Of a DNA stretch of 64,000 bases, positions 54,825-62,302 are shown one piece after another. The first letter of the stretch is position 1. Each line of letters starts with the position of its first letter. The translations under genes and the position numbers were made by a program. The notes beneath the pieces were generated by a model. The model made no database searches, was not told where the DNA came from, and worked only from the letters and a program-made list of their open reading frames with translations. This stretch comes from Staphylococcus sp. KG4-3 (GTDB taxonomy: Bacteria > Bacillota > Bacilli > Staphylococcales > Staphylococcaceae), in NCBI RefSeq assembly GCF_033597815.2, contig NZ_CP166245.1:248001-312000 (forward strand). The letters are read 5' to 3'.

Positions 54825-55449
54825 AGTTTAATCTCCTTTATTTTAATCATATTTTTTATCATCAAATAAATGAATTTGAATCCTTTCCAATAAAAATGTG
54901 TTGGAAACAGAGCTTCAAATTTATATTAAGTAATATTTTATACAGAGTTTCGATAATGAAAGTCGTATAAACATAGCTAACGTTGTTTTTATAACTCTAA
55001 TATAAGACTTGATAGATAGTTTTTACATAATCATTAAACCTCCCAAATTATAATTAATATCTCATTATAATTATTATAATTTATTATATCTAAAAATTCG
55101 TTTATGTACAGAGTTTTTTTCTCGAAACATCATTTTAATTGATAATACTTATCTATAAATGAAATTTATAGTTTATAATATCAAGCTCAATTTTTATGTG
55201 TAATTTTATGTTTTGAGCTTTTGATTGATTTATCATTTTATTAAATGTAATGTTATTGAACAAATAACGGCTAAATATTTTAGGGTACTAGTCTGTCAAT
55301 GATGCAAATATGGAGCATTTATAGTTCATAAAACATAAATTGAAGTAGGGCTAGGGTAAAGTAAGTTTAAAAATGAAAGCTAAGATTTGTGAACTGAACG
55401 TTACAAGAAGTATGTTTTTATAAAAATATGTGGTGATAAGGATGAGTAT
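54825..55449. other. Long katA upstream region
   Basis: About 625 bases without a full gene. It contains a perfect PerR box (55065-55079) and, on the minus strand, a GGGAGG site followed by a three-codon frame ATG-ATT-ATG-TAA near 55030, which suggests a leader mini-ORF. The part nearer the carboxypeptidase gene shows nothing distinct. Confidence 0.45.
55065..55079 (-). promoter_or_regulatory. Perfect PerR box upstream of katA
   Basis: TTATAATTATTATAA is a perfect match to the PerR consensus TTATAATNATTATAA. It lies 241 bases before the katA start codon, implying a leader of over 200 bases if katA is the target. Confidence 0.8.
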
Positions 55450-56070
55450 ATGAGAAAAGTAATCCCATGGTTAGTTATAATTTTAATCTTAATAATTTAT
55501 TTCTTAAATAAAAAACAAAAACGTTATGATAATACTATTATAAAAAAGAACGGAGCTTATTATTTTAATAGTCATATTATCGTAAATAAAGACTATAAAA
55601 TCTCTCCATTTTATACGCCATTTCCAAAATTAAAAGCGCTAAACGCTTTAAAGATAATGATTAATGATGCAAATAAACAAGGACTTCGATTGATTATTAT
55701 AAGCGGTTTTCGTTCGTATCTTAAACAGATGCGATTGTTTAAAATGTACGTGCAACGTGATGGTTTAAAAAAAGCGCAACTTTATAGTGCTAAACCTGGA
55801 TTCTCTGAACATCAGACTGGTCTTGCTTTTGATGTTGCTACTCCAGGGTTACATGAATCAGCTAAGGAACTGTTTCAATATACTAAAGAGAGTGAATGGT
55901 TGGAAGATAACGCTCATCATTACGGCTTTATTATTCGATACCCTAAAGGTAAAGAACACATTACCCAATTTATGTACGAACCATGGCATTTAAGGTATTT
56001 GGGGAAAGAAGATGCGAAAAAAATGAAAAATACTAACCTCACGTTAGAAGAATATTTTCATTTAGTTTAA
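55450..56070 (+). CDS. M15-family D-alanyl-D-alanine carboxypeptidase (VanY-like)
   Basis: A 206-residue protein with an N-terminal membrane anchor (residues 5-21) and an extracellular M15B domain. Zinc and catalytic motifs are complete: ISGFRSYLKQ near residue 86, SEHQTGLAFDVATP near residue 120, and the catalytic Glu with the last His in YEPWHLRYLG near residue 178. It trims D-Ala from peptidoglycan stem peptides. AAGGATG precedes the start. It is upstream of the methionine-rich protein but separated by an ECF-type promoter. Confidence 0.88.
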   Translation: MRKVIPWLVIILILIIYFLNKKQKRYDNTIIKKNGAYYFNSHIIVNKDYKISPFYTPFPKLKALNALKIMINDANKQGLRLIIISGFRSYLKQMRLFKMYVQRDGLKKAQLYSAKPGFSEHQTGLAFDVATPGLHESAKELFQYTKESEWLEDNAHHYGFIIRYPKGKEHITQFMYEPWHLRYLGKEDAKKMKNTNLTLEEYFHLV

Positions 56071-56087
56071 ATAATTTTTATAAAAAG

Positions 56088-56115
56088 TGAACTTATAATA
56101 GTAAAAATACGTATG
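56088..56115 (+). promoter_or_regulatory. ECF-type promoter of the methionine-rich IsaB-like gene
   Basis: TGAACT, 16 bases, CGTATG. The same arrangement, TGAACT-N16-CGTATT, lies directly upstream of the ECF sigma operon at 60209-60236. ECF promoters commonly have a GAAC-type -35 and a CGT-type -10. The leader to the start codon would be about 140 bases. Confidence 0.65.
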
Positions 56116-56261
56116 TTTTAGTAAGTAGAGTAAAAAAGGGGGCATTACGCAACACAATTAGTTTTATTGTCAGTAAAACAGCCTTTTGTTTTTAAGCGTA
56201 AGATCAAGAAAAACATACAACAAGAATCATTCATAAAATATTAAAAAAGGGGTGGAGATTT

Positions 56262-57122
56262 ATGAATAATAAAGTATTAATGATTTCATCAGTATTAGCG
56301 ACAAGTCTTTTTTTAGGAGCAGGATCAGCTCAAGCCAATACGACAACAAATAACAACATGAACCAACAGGATATGGCAATGAATGAACAGATGGGGCAAA
56401 TGAATAACAACATGAACCAACAGGACATGGCAATGAACGACCAGATGGGACAAATGAATAACAACATGAACCAACAGGACATGGCAATGAACGGCCAGAT
56501 GGGACAAATGAATAACAACATGAACCAACAGGACATGGCAATGAACGGCCAAATGGGGCAAATGAATAACAACATGAACCAACAGGACATGGCAATGAAC
56601 GGCCAGATGGGGCAAATGAATAACAACATGAACCAACAGGACATGGCAATGAATGAACAGATGGGGCAAATGAATAACAACATGAACCAACAGGACATGG
56701 CAATGAATGAACAGATGGGGCAAAAAACTATGACGCCATATTATAATTATAATGGATATACAACATATGATGGACAATTTACTCAAGAATATGATTTTGT
56801 AAGAGCATTACAACATGACAACGTTATGATTGATGGTTATAAAGTTAATACAGCTACATCTGATAAAGATGTTGCATCAAGTAAAGCAGTTTATGACTCA
56901 ATGATTGATATGAATAAAGATGGGCAAGTAATTCATATCACTTTTGATACGAAACCAGACACGATAAGTAAAGAAATGTTTGAAAAATCACATATGACTA
57001 ATAATATGGTGGATGAAGGCAAGACGGCGGATGGCTCTTATATGACTTACGAAACAAATAACGGTATGTATAAAGCTTTCTTCGATAAGCATGGCTATTT
57101 AATGAAAGTAATGATTAGTTAA
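56262..57122 (+). CDS. Secreted IsaB-like protein with methionine-rich tandem repeats
   Basis: A 286-residue exported protein. The signal peptide (residues 1-25) ends AQA, with cleavage before Asn26. Residues 29-154 are seven 18-residue repeats, MNNNMNQQDMAMNGQMGQ with E, D or G at position 14, carrying 34 methionines and no cysteine. Residues 155-286 (TPYYNYNGYTTYDGQF onward) resemble the immunodominant staphylococcal antigen IsaB, which starts TPYYTYNGY after its own signal. MxM, MxxM and MxxxM spacings occur, as in Cu(I)-binding or oxidant-scavenging proteins. GGGGTGGAG precedes the start. An ECF-type promoter suggests control by the sigma factor at 59616-60185. Confidence 0.8.
   Translation: MNNKVLMISSVLATSLFLGAGSAQANTTTNNNMNQQDMAMNEQMGQMNNNMNQQDMAMNDQMGQMNNNMNQQDMAMNGQMGQMNNNMNQQDMAMNGQMGQMNNNMNQQDMAMNGQMGQMNNNMNQQDMAMNEQMGQMNNNMNQQDMAMNEQMGQKTMTPYYNYNGYTTYDGQFTQEYDFVRALQHDNVMIDGYKVNTATSDKDVASSKAVYDSMIDMNKDGQVIHITFDTKPDTISKEMFEKSHMTNNMVDEGKTADGSYMTYETNNGMYKAFFDKHGYLMKVMIS
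56346..56723 (+). repeat. Seven 54-bp tandem repeats
   Basis: Seven nearly identical 54-base units encode the methionine-rich repeats. Only codon 14 and a few silent positions vary. Such identity allows copy-number change by slippage or recombination. Long antisense frames here are artefacts of the repeat. Confidence 0.95.
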
Positions 57123-57141
57123 TTTGAATGTGCATAAGAGC

Positions 57142-57172
57142 AAAAAAAGTCCCGATTTAAGGGGCTTTTTTT
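57142..57172. terminator. Bidirectional terminator
   Basis: AAAAAAAGTCCC and GGGGCTTTTTTT pair around a short loop between the convergent IsaB-like and MurE-like genes. Confidence 0.8.
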
Positions 57173-57183
57173 AGCGTTATTGT

Positions 57184-58659
57184 TTAAGTTTTTAGTTCTT
57201 GTAATATTTGTTTTGCATATTCTTGATCATCATGATCATACTTTTTACCTCTATAATTTTGCGGTTCATTTATCCCAGTGAGTAAAATAATCTCATTATT
57301 TTTATCTGTTGCTTGTAAAAGTGACTTTATTCCCTCTTTACGTGAGGAGCCACGCAAAACATTGCTCGTTTTATAGCAATCTGGCAAATGATTAAACATA
57401 AAACGGAGGATTTTTTCTGGGTCTTCATAGCCTACTTGTTCCGCAGCAATCATCAACTTGTGAATACCTTTAGGCAAAGTATCTACAGTCAATTTTATTT
57501 TATCTAAACCTCTCAAACCTATACCTGTAACCATCGTGTTTAAGTTCTTATTAATACTTTTACTATAATTCAAAGCGTTATTTATAGATTCTTTAATGGC
57601 CAAAGCAGTGTGTGCAAAATCTAATATAATCATATAAGCATCTATTTCTATAATTTGAAAACGATGGAGTGGCGGATTAATTATTGAAGCAACTTTTACA
57701 ATTTGCTTTGAATCAAAACCTAATTTATCCAAAGCAAATATACTTGTGGCTAAGTTTATAAAGTTATGACCTCCTTTGAACTTAGGTATGATAGTATATG
57801 CATCATCGTTAATTTCGATATCAATAGTGTCATTAGTAATATGATAACGATAATATGCATTTTGTGTAGTAGAAAAATGTTGTTCGTCTTTTAAAATAGT
57901 ACGATATTCTGCCGTATCTAAATTGACTAAATTTAGTGAGCTTAATTTATCTAATCTTAATTTAGCTTTTAAATAATTAGTCATAGTACCGTGATATTCT
58001 AGATGTTCTGGACTAAAATTAGTAAAAACGGCTAAATCATTTTTGATGAAATCTGTCCGACGTTGTTCCAAAGCTATAGAAGTAGCTTCATAGACGATAT
58101 AATCGTAATTTTCATTATAAAAATAATTTATAATCTCAGCCATTTCGAAATACATTGGTGTAGTTTGAGTCGAGTGGTTAAAGTCAAGTTTATTATAATT
58201 ACAGTCGTATACTCCCATTGTCCCTATGATGGCAACTTTTTTATCAAGTTGTGTAAGTAAATTACCAATCATATGACTAGTTGTCGTCTTGCCATTTGTA
58301 CCTGTAACAGCGATACATTTAATATTTTCAATTGCATTTTTATAAAATAATTTGACTAAGTTATTAGCTACTTCTGGAAAATTTGTTATAAAAATAATAG
58401 GTAGGTTATATTCAAATTGGCTAAATTTTGAAGGGCTTGCATCGGTGATCACAAGCAATGGATTCATTTTACAAGCACATTGTGCATAATATGTTACGTT
58501 GTCTGAATCTTTTAACATAAAGAGGGTAGCTTGACTTATATCTTGGTACATTGAAGTAACTTTTTCACAAACGACTTCTGAATCCAATTTTACACATTTT
58601 GAAGATTCCACTGTATTTTGTTCAATAATTGACAAGATATCTTTAATTGTAATTTTCAT
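57184..58659 (-). CDS. Divergent MurE-like Mur ligase family protein
   Basis: A 491-residue protein with the three Mur ligase domains. The ATP loop is intact (VTGTNGKTTTSHMIG, near residue 120), as are NFSPEHLEYHGTM and the lysine of YLKAKLRL, which is carbamylated in Mur ligases. Expected MurE motifs are altered further on: HRFQ in place of GR-M-E, DFAHTALAI where DYAHTPDAL is usual, and AAEQVGYEDP where TSDNPR-EDP binds the added amino acid. It is a MurE paralogue rather than the housekeeping enzyme, with a probable different substrate. It stands alone, beside the ECF sigma operon. GGTGGAG precedes the start. Confidence 0.78.
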   Translation of the reverse strand: MKITIKDILSIIEQNTVESSKCVKLDSEVVCEKVTSMYQDISQATLFMLKDSDNVTYYAQCACKMNPLLVITDASPSKFSQFEYNLPIIFITNFPEVANNLVKLFYKNAIENIKCIAVTGTNGKTTTSHMIGNLLTQLDKKVAIIGTMGVYDCNYNKLDFNHSTQTTPMYFEMAEIINYFYNENYDYIVYEATSIALEQRRTDFIKNDLAVFTNFSPEHLEYHGTMTNYLKAKLRLDKLSSLNLVNLDTAEYRTILKDEQHFSTTQNAYYRYHITNDTIDIEINDDAYTIIPKFKGGHNFINLATSIFALDKLGFDSKQIVKVASIINPPLHRFQIIEIDAYMIILDFAHTALAIKESINNALNYSKSINKNLNTMVTGIGLRGLDKIKLTVDTLPKGIHKLMIAAEQVGYEDPEKILRFMFNHLPDCYKTSNVLRGSSRKEGIKSLLQATDKNNEIILLTGINEPQNYRGKKYDHDDQEYAKQILQELKT

Positions 58660-58752
58660 AGTTTTTCTCCACCTTTTTAGTGAGTTTCTTATTGTACAAA
58701 TATAATCGTAGTTTTATTAAAAATGTAATTAAGAAATATACGTATAAAAATT

Positions 58753-58780
58753 AAAAAAGGATCACATAAATTTGTGATCC
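58753..58780 (-). terminator. Terminator of the ECF sigma/anti-sigma operon
   Basis: GGATCACA and TGTGATCC pair around a short loop, followed on the minus strand by T6. It lies 16 bases after the anti-sigma stop codon. Confidence 0.8.
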
Positions 58781-58795
58781 TTTCAGATAATTTTA

Positions 58796-59626
58796 TTAAA
58801 CTTCTTTACTAGCCATAACCATTTGCCCTTTCGGTTCTTGGTTGTTTGGTGAAGGTTCAAGAGTGATTGCAATAGTATCGTTCTTGTCTACATTAATTTC
58901 ATTTAAGTTGAATACGACCATACCCTTATTGTTTGTAGTTGAGAATGTTCCAGCTGGATATGGTTTATCATTTTTAATGATCCAAACTTGATAAACTTCA
59001 TTACCTTTTGTGGCTTCAATATCGTTAGCTTCGACCATTAACTTATTATTAGTCTTGCCATTAGATACATAAGCTTGACCTTGTGTTTTTTCATCATTCA
59101 TAGATTTTAAATTAATGGCGTGGGTATCATTGGTATTAATCATCGGTGATGATTGTTTTTTTGATTCTTTGTGGTTAAAATATTGAACGCCATTGCCAAT
59201 TAGAGATAGCAGTAATAATGCTGCCATAATTCCTATAGAAAGTTTTTTGCCGGGCGTACGTTTAATTTGCTTATAATCACTTTGTTTTGTTTTTATATTA
59301 TTTTCTTTATATTGTTTAGATTCATTTAAATTTTGACTATTATTCTTGTGGAAAGATGTTGCGTCTTTATTGAAATCGTTGGTTTTATCCTGTTGATTTT
59401 CATGTTCTTCATTAATAACTGAGTCTAATATTCTTCGCTTCATACCTGTTGGAGGTTCGACTTCTTTATTAATATAAGGAAGCGTGTCATGAAGAATATT
59501 AATGCTATCCAAAGTTTCATTACTTTCAGAAGATGAATTTAATTCTTTTTCAATTTCTTCTTTTTCGTGTTCATCTAAATTGTCATTAAAATAATCGTAT
59601 ACTTGATCAACTTTTTTATCGTTCAT
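58796..59626 (-). CDS. RskA-type anti-sigma factor
   Basis: A 276-residue single-span membrane protein. The N-terminal cytoplasmic part (residues 1-70) begins KVDQVYDYFNDNLDEHEKEE, an anti-sigma helix bundle without the Cys/His of zinc anti-sigma factors. A Lys/Asn-rich linker leads to a membrane helix (IGIMAALLLLSLIGNGV, about residue 135). The outer domain is RskA-like (EVYQVWIIKNDKPYPAGTFS). It should hold the ECF sigma inactive until an envelope signal. ATG 59624-59626 fits GGGAGCG; in-frame GTG 59635 is too close. It overlaps the sigma gene by 11 bases. Confidence 0.85.
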   Translation of the reverse strand: MNDKKVDQVYDYFNDNLDEHEKEEIEKELNSSSESNETLDSINILHDTLPYINKEVEPPTGMKRRILDSVINEEHENQQDKTNDFNKDATSFHKNNSQNLNESKQYKENNIKTKQSDYKQIKRTPGKKLSIGIMAALLLLSLIGNGVQYFNHKESKKQSSPMINTNDTHAINLKSMNDEKTQGQAYVSNGKTNNKLMVEANDIEATKGNEVYQVWIIKNDKPYPAGTFSTTNNKGMVVFNLNEINVDKNDTIAITLEPSPNNQEPKGQMVMASKEV

Positions 59627-60185
59627 TTTCTTCACGCTCCCTTCTTGAAACTTTTTTAAAGTAGTTATTTAAATGTTGTATTGATAAACGAAGTCTGCTC
59701 TTTACAGTACCTAAAGGTGTGTTTAATTTATATGCAATCTCTTGTTGGCTTAACCCTTTATAATAAAATAGGGCAATGATATCTTGTTGATCTTTATTTA
59801 AATATGAAATCATTTTTTGAATTTGTTCTGAACACTCTTTATCTAATAAATCATACTCAGGTAAGCCGCTCAGTTGCAGGCCCTGAAATTCCTCATTGAA
59901 TTCACTTTCTGTGATTTTTCGCTTTCTTACAATGTCAATTGCTCCATTACGACATAGTGTAATGAGCCAAGTTGATAATTTACCTTTTTCAGATTTGAAA
60001 ATTGCTTTTTGATGCCAAATTTTCATAAAAATATCTTGTAAGATTTCCTCACTAGATTGCTTGTCTTGAGTGATTTTATAAGCCAAATTAAATAACAATG
60101 ACTCGTACCGATCATATAGGATTTCTAGACTTTTGCTATCCTTTTTCTCAACAATCAGTTTATATAGATCATTTTCATCTAGCAT
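59616..60185 (-). CDS. ECF-type sigma factor
   Basis: A 189-residue sigma-70 family protein with only regions 2 and 4. Region 2: ILYDRYESLLFNLAYKITQD through EEILQDIFMKIWHQ and the promoter-melting GKLSTWLITLCRNGAIDIVR. Region 4: ALFYYKGLSQQEIAYKLNTP and GTVKSRLRLSIQHL. AAGGAGGGG precedes the start. It is co-transcribed with an RskA-type anti-sigma factor and appears autoregulated by an ECF-type promoter directly upstream. It is not clearly SigS, the ECF factor of S. aureus. Confidence 0.9.
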   Translation of the reverse strand: MLDENDLYKLIVEKKDSKSLEILYDRYESLLFNLAYKITQDKQSSEEILQDIFMKIWHQKAIFKSEKGKLSTWLITLCRNGAIDIVRKRKITESEFNEEFQGLQLSGLPEYDLLDKECSEQIQKMISYLNKDQQDIIALFYYKGLSQQEIAYKLNTPLGTVKSRLRLSIQHLNNYFKKVSRREREENER

Positions 60186-60208
60186 GCCTTCCCCTCCTTG
60201 TTTATAAA

Positions 60209-60236
60209 AATACGTAATTTGAATAAAAAAAGTTCA
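60209..60236 (-). promoter_or_regulatory. ECF-type autoregulatory promoter of the sigma operon
   Basis: On the minus strand TGAACT, 16 bases, CGTATT. It matches the motif before the IsaB-like gene at both boxes and in spacing. Transcription would start about 17 bases before the start codon. The -35 overlaps the arm of a GTTCACC/GGTGAAC hairpin. Confidence 0.65.
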
Positions 60237-60326
60237 CCAATCAGGGTGAACTTTTTACTGAAATATATTCATAAAATAAAAAAGTTAAATATTAAGTTGT
60301 TATTAAATGATAACTTAATATTTAAC
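60226..60326 (-). terminator. Two tandem terminator-like hairpins upstream of the ECF sigma gene
   Basis: First, a perfect 15-base stem GTTAAATATTAAGTT/AACTTAATATTTAAC (60284-60326) followed on the minus strand by T6. Second, GTTCACC/GGTGAAC with flanking A and T runs (60226-60256). No minus-strand gene lies upstream, so they may end an unseen transcript or insulate the ECF promoter. Confidence 0.65.
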
Positions 60327-60720
60327 TAATGTGTATATAAAGTTATAATGCCTATAAATAAATTTTATTTATGAATTTAAATTTTGGAAATATAGTTATA
60401 ATTTATTGGTTTGCTGAGTGATTTTAAATCAATTTATCTTAGTGTTTAAGTTGAAGTTTTCACTATTGGAGGCAAGCGTGAGACTCTTGGAATAATTGCT
60501 TTCATTTTTAGTAGTATTTAACCTATGATAAATTAAAGTGACAGTATTGAATATTTAAGTTAAATAAATTCTATATTGATAAGCTTTAATGTGCCATCGG
60601 CTGATAAAATAGTTGATGCAATTGAATATAAAAACCTAATTCATAAATGATTCAAGCTACAAAAGAGATATGAATAAGGTAGTAATAATAGTTGATTTCT
60701 AAAATCTTAGGAGGGTAAAT
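60327..60720. other. AT-rich intergenic region
   Basis: No gene or clear structure in about 390 bases between the sigma operon leader and the acetyltransferase gene. Promoter-like AT tracts are too common here to assign. Confidence 0.4.
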
Positions 60721-61221
60721 ATGGATTTCTATTCTAGAGATTTAATAGATACAGATATAGATGACATAAGTGAATTACATAATTTAACAGAAGTAACTAA
60801 GTATCAAACTTGGAGTACTCAAACTTATGAAGAGACAAAACAATTTATTGGCGAAGTTATAAATCAAGATTCGAATTTTGTTTATAATGTTTTAGTTAAT
60901 CCTGATACTGATAAAGTTATTGGGACGATACAATTGGCTATAGATGAAGGGAATAAAAGTGCCGAAATTGAATTTATTATTCATCCGAATTATTGGAACA
61001 ATGGTATAGCAACAAATATAGCTAAAACCATTATAAAATATGCTTTTAAAGTGCTGAAATTAAACAGAGTATGGGCATCTATTGATTCAAATAATATAGC
61101 GGCGAGAATGGTGTTACAAAATATAGAAATGAAGCTAGAAGGCGTATTTAGAGAAAATAGACTAGTAGACGGTGAATATAGTGATACATTAAACTATGCT
61201 ATTTTGAGAAGTGAGTACTAA
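60721..61221 (+). CDS. GNAT-family N-acetyltransferase (RimJ/RimL type)
   Basis: A 166-residue protein with the RimJ/RimL layout: an N-terminal helix pair, the strand KVIGTIQLAID, the CoA-binding loop NYWNNGIATNIAKTII near residue 97 (WNNGIAT), and NRVWASIDSNNIAARMVLQ followed by EGVFRENRLVDG. Relatives acetylate ribosomal protein termini or small amines. TAGGAGGG precedes the start. It is followed directly by the dispersed repeat, whose first hairpin probably terminates it. Confidence 0.82.
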   Translation: MDFYSRDLIDTDIDDISELHNLTEVTKYQTWSTQTYEETKQFIGEVINQDSNFVYNVLVNPDTDKVIGTIQLAIDEGNKSAEIEFIIHPNYWNNGIATNIAKTIIKYAFKVLKLNRVWASIDSNNIAARMVLQNIEMKLEGVFRENRLVDGEYSDTLNYAILRSEY

Positions 61222-61229
61222 CTGTTATA

Positions 61230-61390
61230 GAGCCTGGGACATAAATAGATGTCTCAGGCTCGTTTCCAATTTGGCAGTAGGTGACTGGATTGAAAATACG
61301 ATTATATCAAGATTTTTTCAATCCTAGTCACACTTGCCGGGGCGGGACTACGAAATCTGTATTAGAAAATTTGGTTTCTGTCCCACTCAC
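61230..61390 (+). repeat. Dispersed intergenic repeat, copy 2
   Basis: Second copy of the three-hairpin element at 10685-10846, with the same order and about 90% identity by eye. The first palindrome (GAGCCTGGGAC with GTCTCAGGCTC) lies 9 bases after the GNAT gene. From 61391 to 61500 further related modules follow (AAACTCAGGT, CAACGAAATC...GATTTCTG). Confidence 0.8.
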
Positions 61391-61513
61391 TTATGCATGA
61401 GAGAAAACTCAGGTGAACATTTAACCACTTTCAAAATCTAGTCATATTGTCAGGAAAAGGCAACGAAATCTTTTTTAAATATATTAGATTTCTGTTTCAT
61501 GTGCTTCATGTTT

Positions 61514-62101
61514 TTAAATTCCTGAGCTTTGCATCGGCAAATGTGAAGTTTGGTCATAGTTGATAATAGTATAATGACCATCAGTAATTTTTAGTGTGCT
61601 TATACTGCCGTTTGTAAGTTTTGTGATACCGGTCCCCAAGTTACCATTTGAGTAATGATGAAATATTGCATTTATAAAAGCTCCATGAGAAATGATTAAT
61701 ATATTTTTATCTTTATAAGTATTATTAACTAAATCTATACCTTTTAAGAAGCGGTCTTTGATTACCGCTTCTTTTTCTTTATTTGGATAAATGAGTGAAG
61801 GGAATTTTGCACTGCGTTCTTCCGGAGTTAAACCTTCAGCATCCCCAAAAGAGACTTCGATAAATGCGTCGTTTTCTATTAATGGAATATTTAAGTAATG
61901 TTGAATCCATTGTGCAGTTGTTTTAGCTCTTGATAATGGGCTTGTAAGAATTACATCCCAATGTGATTCTTTTAAATGCTGACCGCATGCTTTGGCTTGT
62001 TCGATACCCTTCTCATTCAAAGGGGTATTTGTAAGCCCTTGTAATCTCCCAGCAATATTCCAATCAGTTTCCCCATGTCTGATAAAACATATCTTCGTCA
62101 T
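61514..62101 (-). CDS. Histidine phosphatase family (phosphoglycerate mutase-like) protein
   Basis: A 195-residue protein with FIRHGETDWN (His9), TSPLSRAKTTAQW, IEVSFGDAEGLTPEE and ISHGAFINAI, the full catalytic set. It resembles the broad-specificity phosphatases PhoE/GpmB. ATG 62099-62101 has AGAGGTTG upstream. It is distinct from the similar gene at 16773-17351 and not obviously linked to allC. Confidence 0.85.
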   Translation of the reverse strand: MTKICFIRHGETDWNIAGRLQGLTNTPLNEKGIEQAKACGQHLKESHWDVILTSPLSRAKTTAQWIQHYLNIPLIENDAFIEVSFGDAEGLTPEERSAKFPSLIYPNKEKEAVIKDRFLKGIDLVNNTYKDKNILIISHGAFINAIFHHYSNGNLGTGITKLTNGSISTLKITDGHYTIINYDQTSHLPMQSSGI

Positions 62102-62194
62102 TATAATCAACCTCTGTCATTGTATAGTCTTTAAAAGTATTTTGGAGTCAAAAATTTAATTTTAACATGTAACGTTTTTCATGAAATATAGTGC

Positions 62195-62239
62195 GTAAAA
62201 AAGTGAGAAACCTACTTTGTGTAATAGGATGCTCACTTT
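62195..62239 (-). terminator. Terminator after the allC-like gene
   Basis: AAAGTGAG and CTCACTTT (with inner CCTA/TAGG) pair; on the minus strand T6 follows. It lies about 65 bases after the stop codon. Confidence 0.7.
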
Positions 62240-62302
62240 AGTTGTTAATTATATTATTATTTTGGAGAAAATCAACGAAAGAAACATTTTATAATAGATG
62301 TA

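Noticed and set aside
55390..55414. TGAACT followed by AGTATG upstream of the M15 carboxypeptidase, as a third ECF promoter
   Set aside because: The spacing is 13 instead of 16 bases and the -10 lacks the CGT core, so it does not match the other two sites.
56260..56786. Three long minus-strand frames (147, 153 and 122 codons) with repeated Cys/His/Pro-rich units
   Set aside because: They mirror the 54-bp tandem repeat of the plus-strand gene. A repeat unit divisible by three without stops gives long open frames in all phases; no ribosome sites support them.
58730..58780. CGTATA with TGATCC 16 bases upstream, as an ECF promoter for the MurE-like gene
   Set aside because: The -35 lacks the AAC core and coincides with the terminator of the sigma operon; the match is probably chance in AT-rich DNA.
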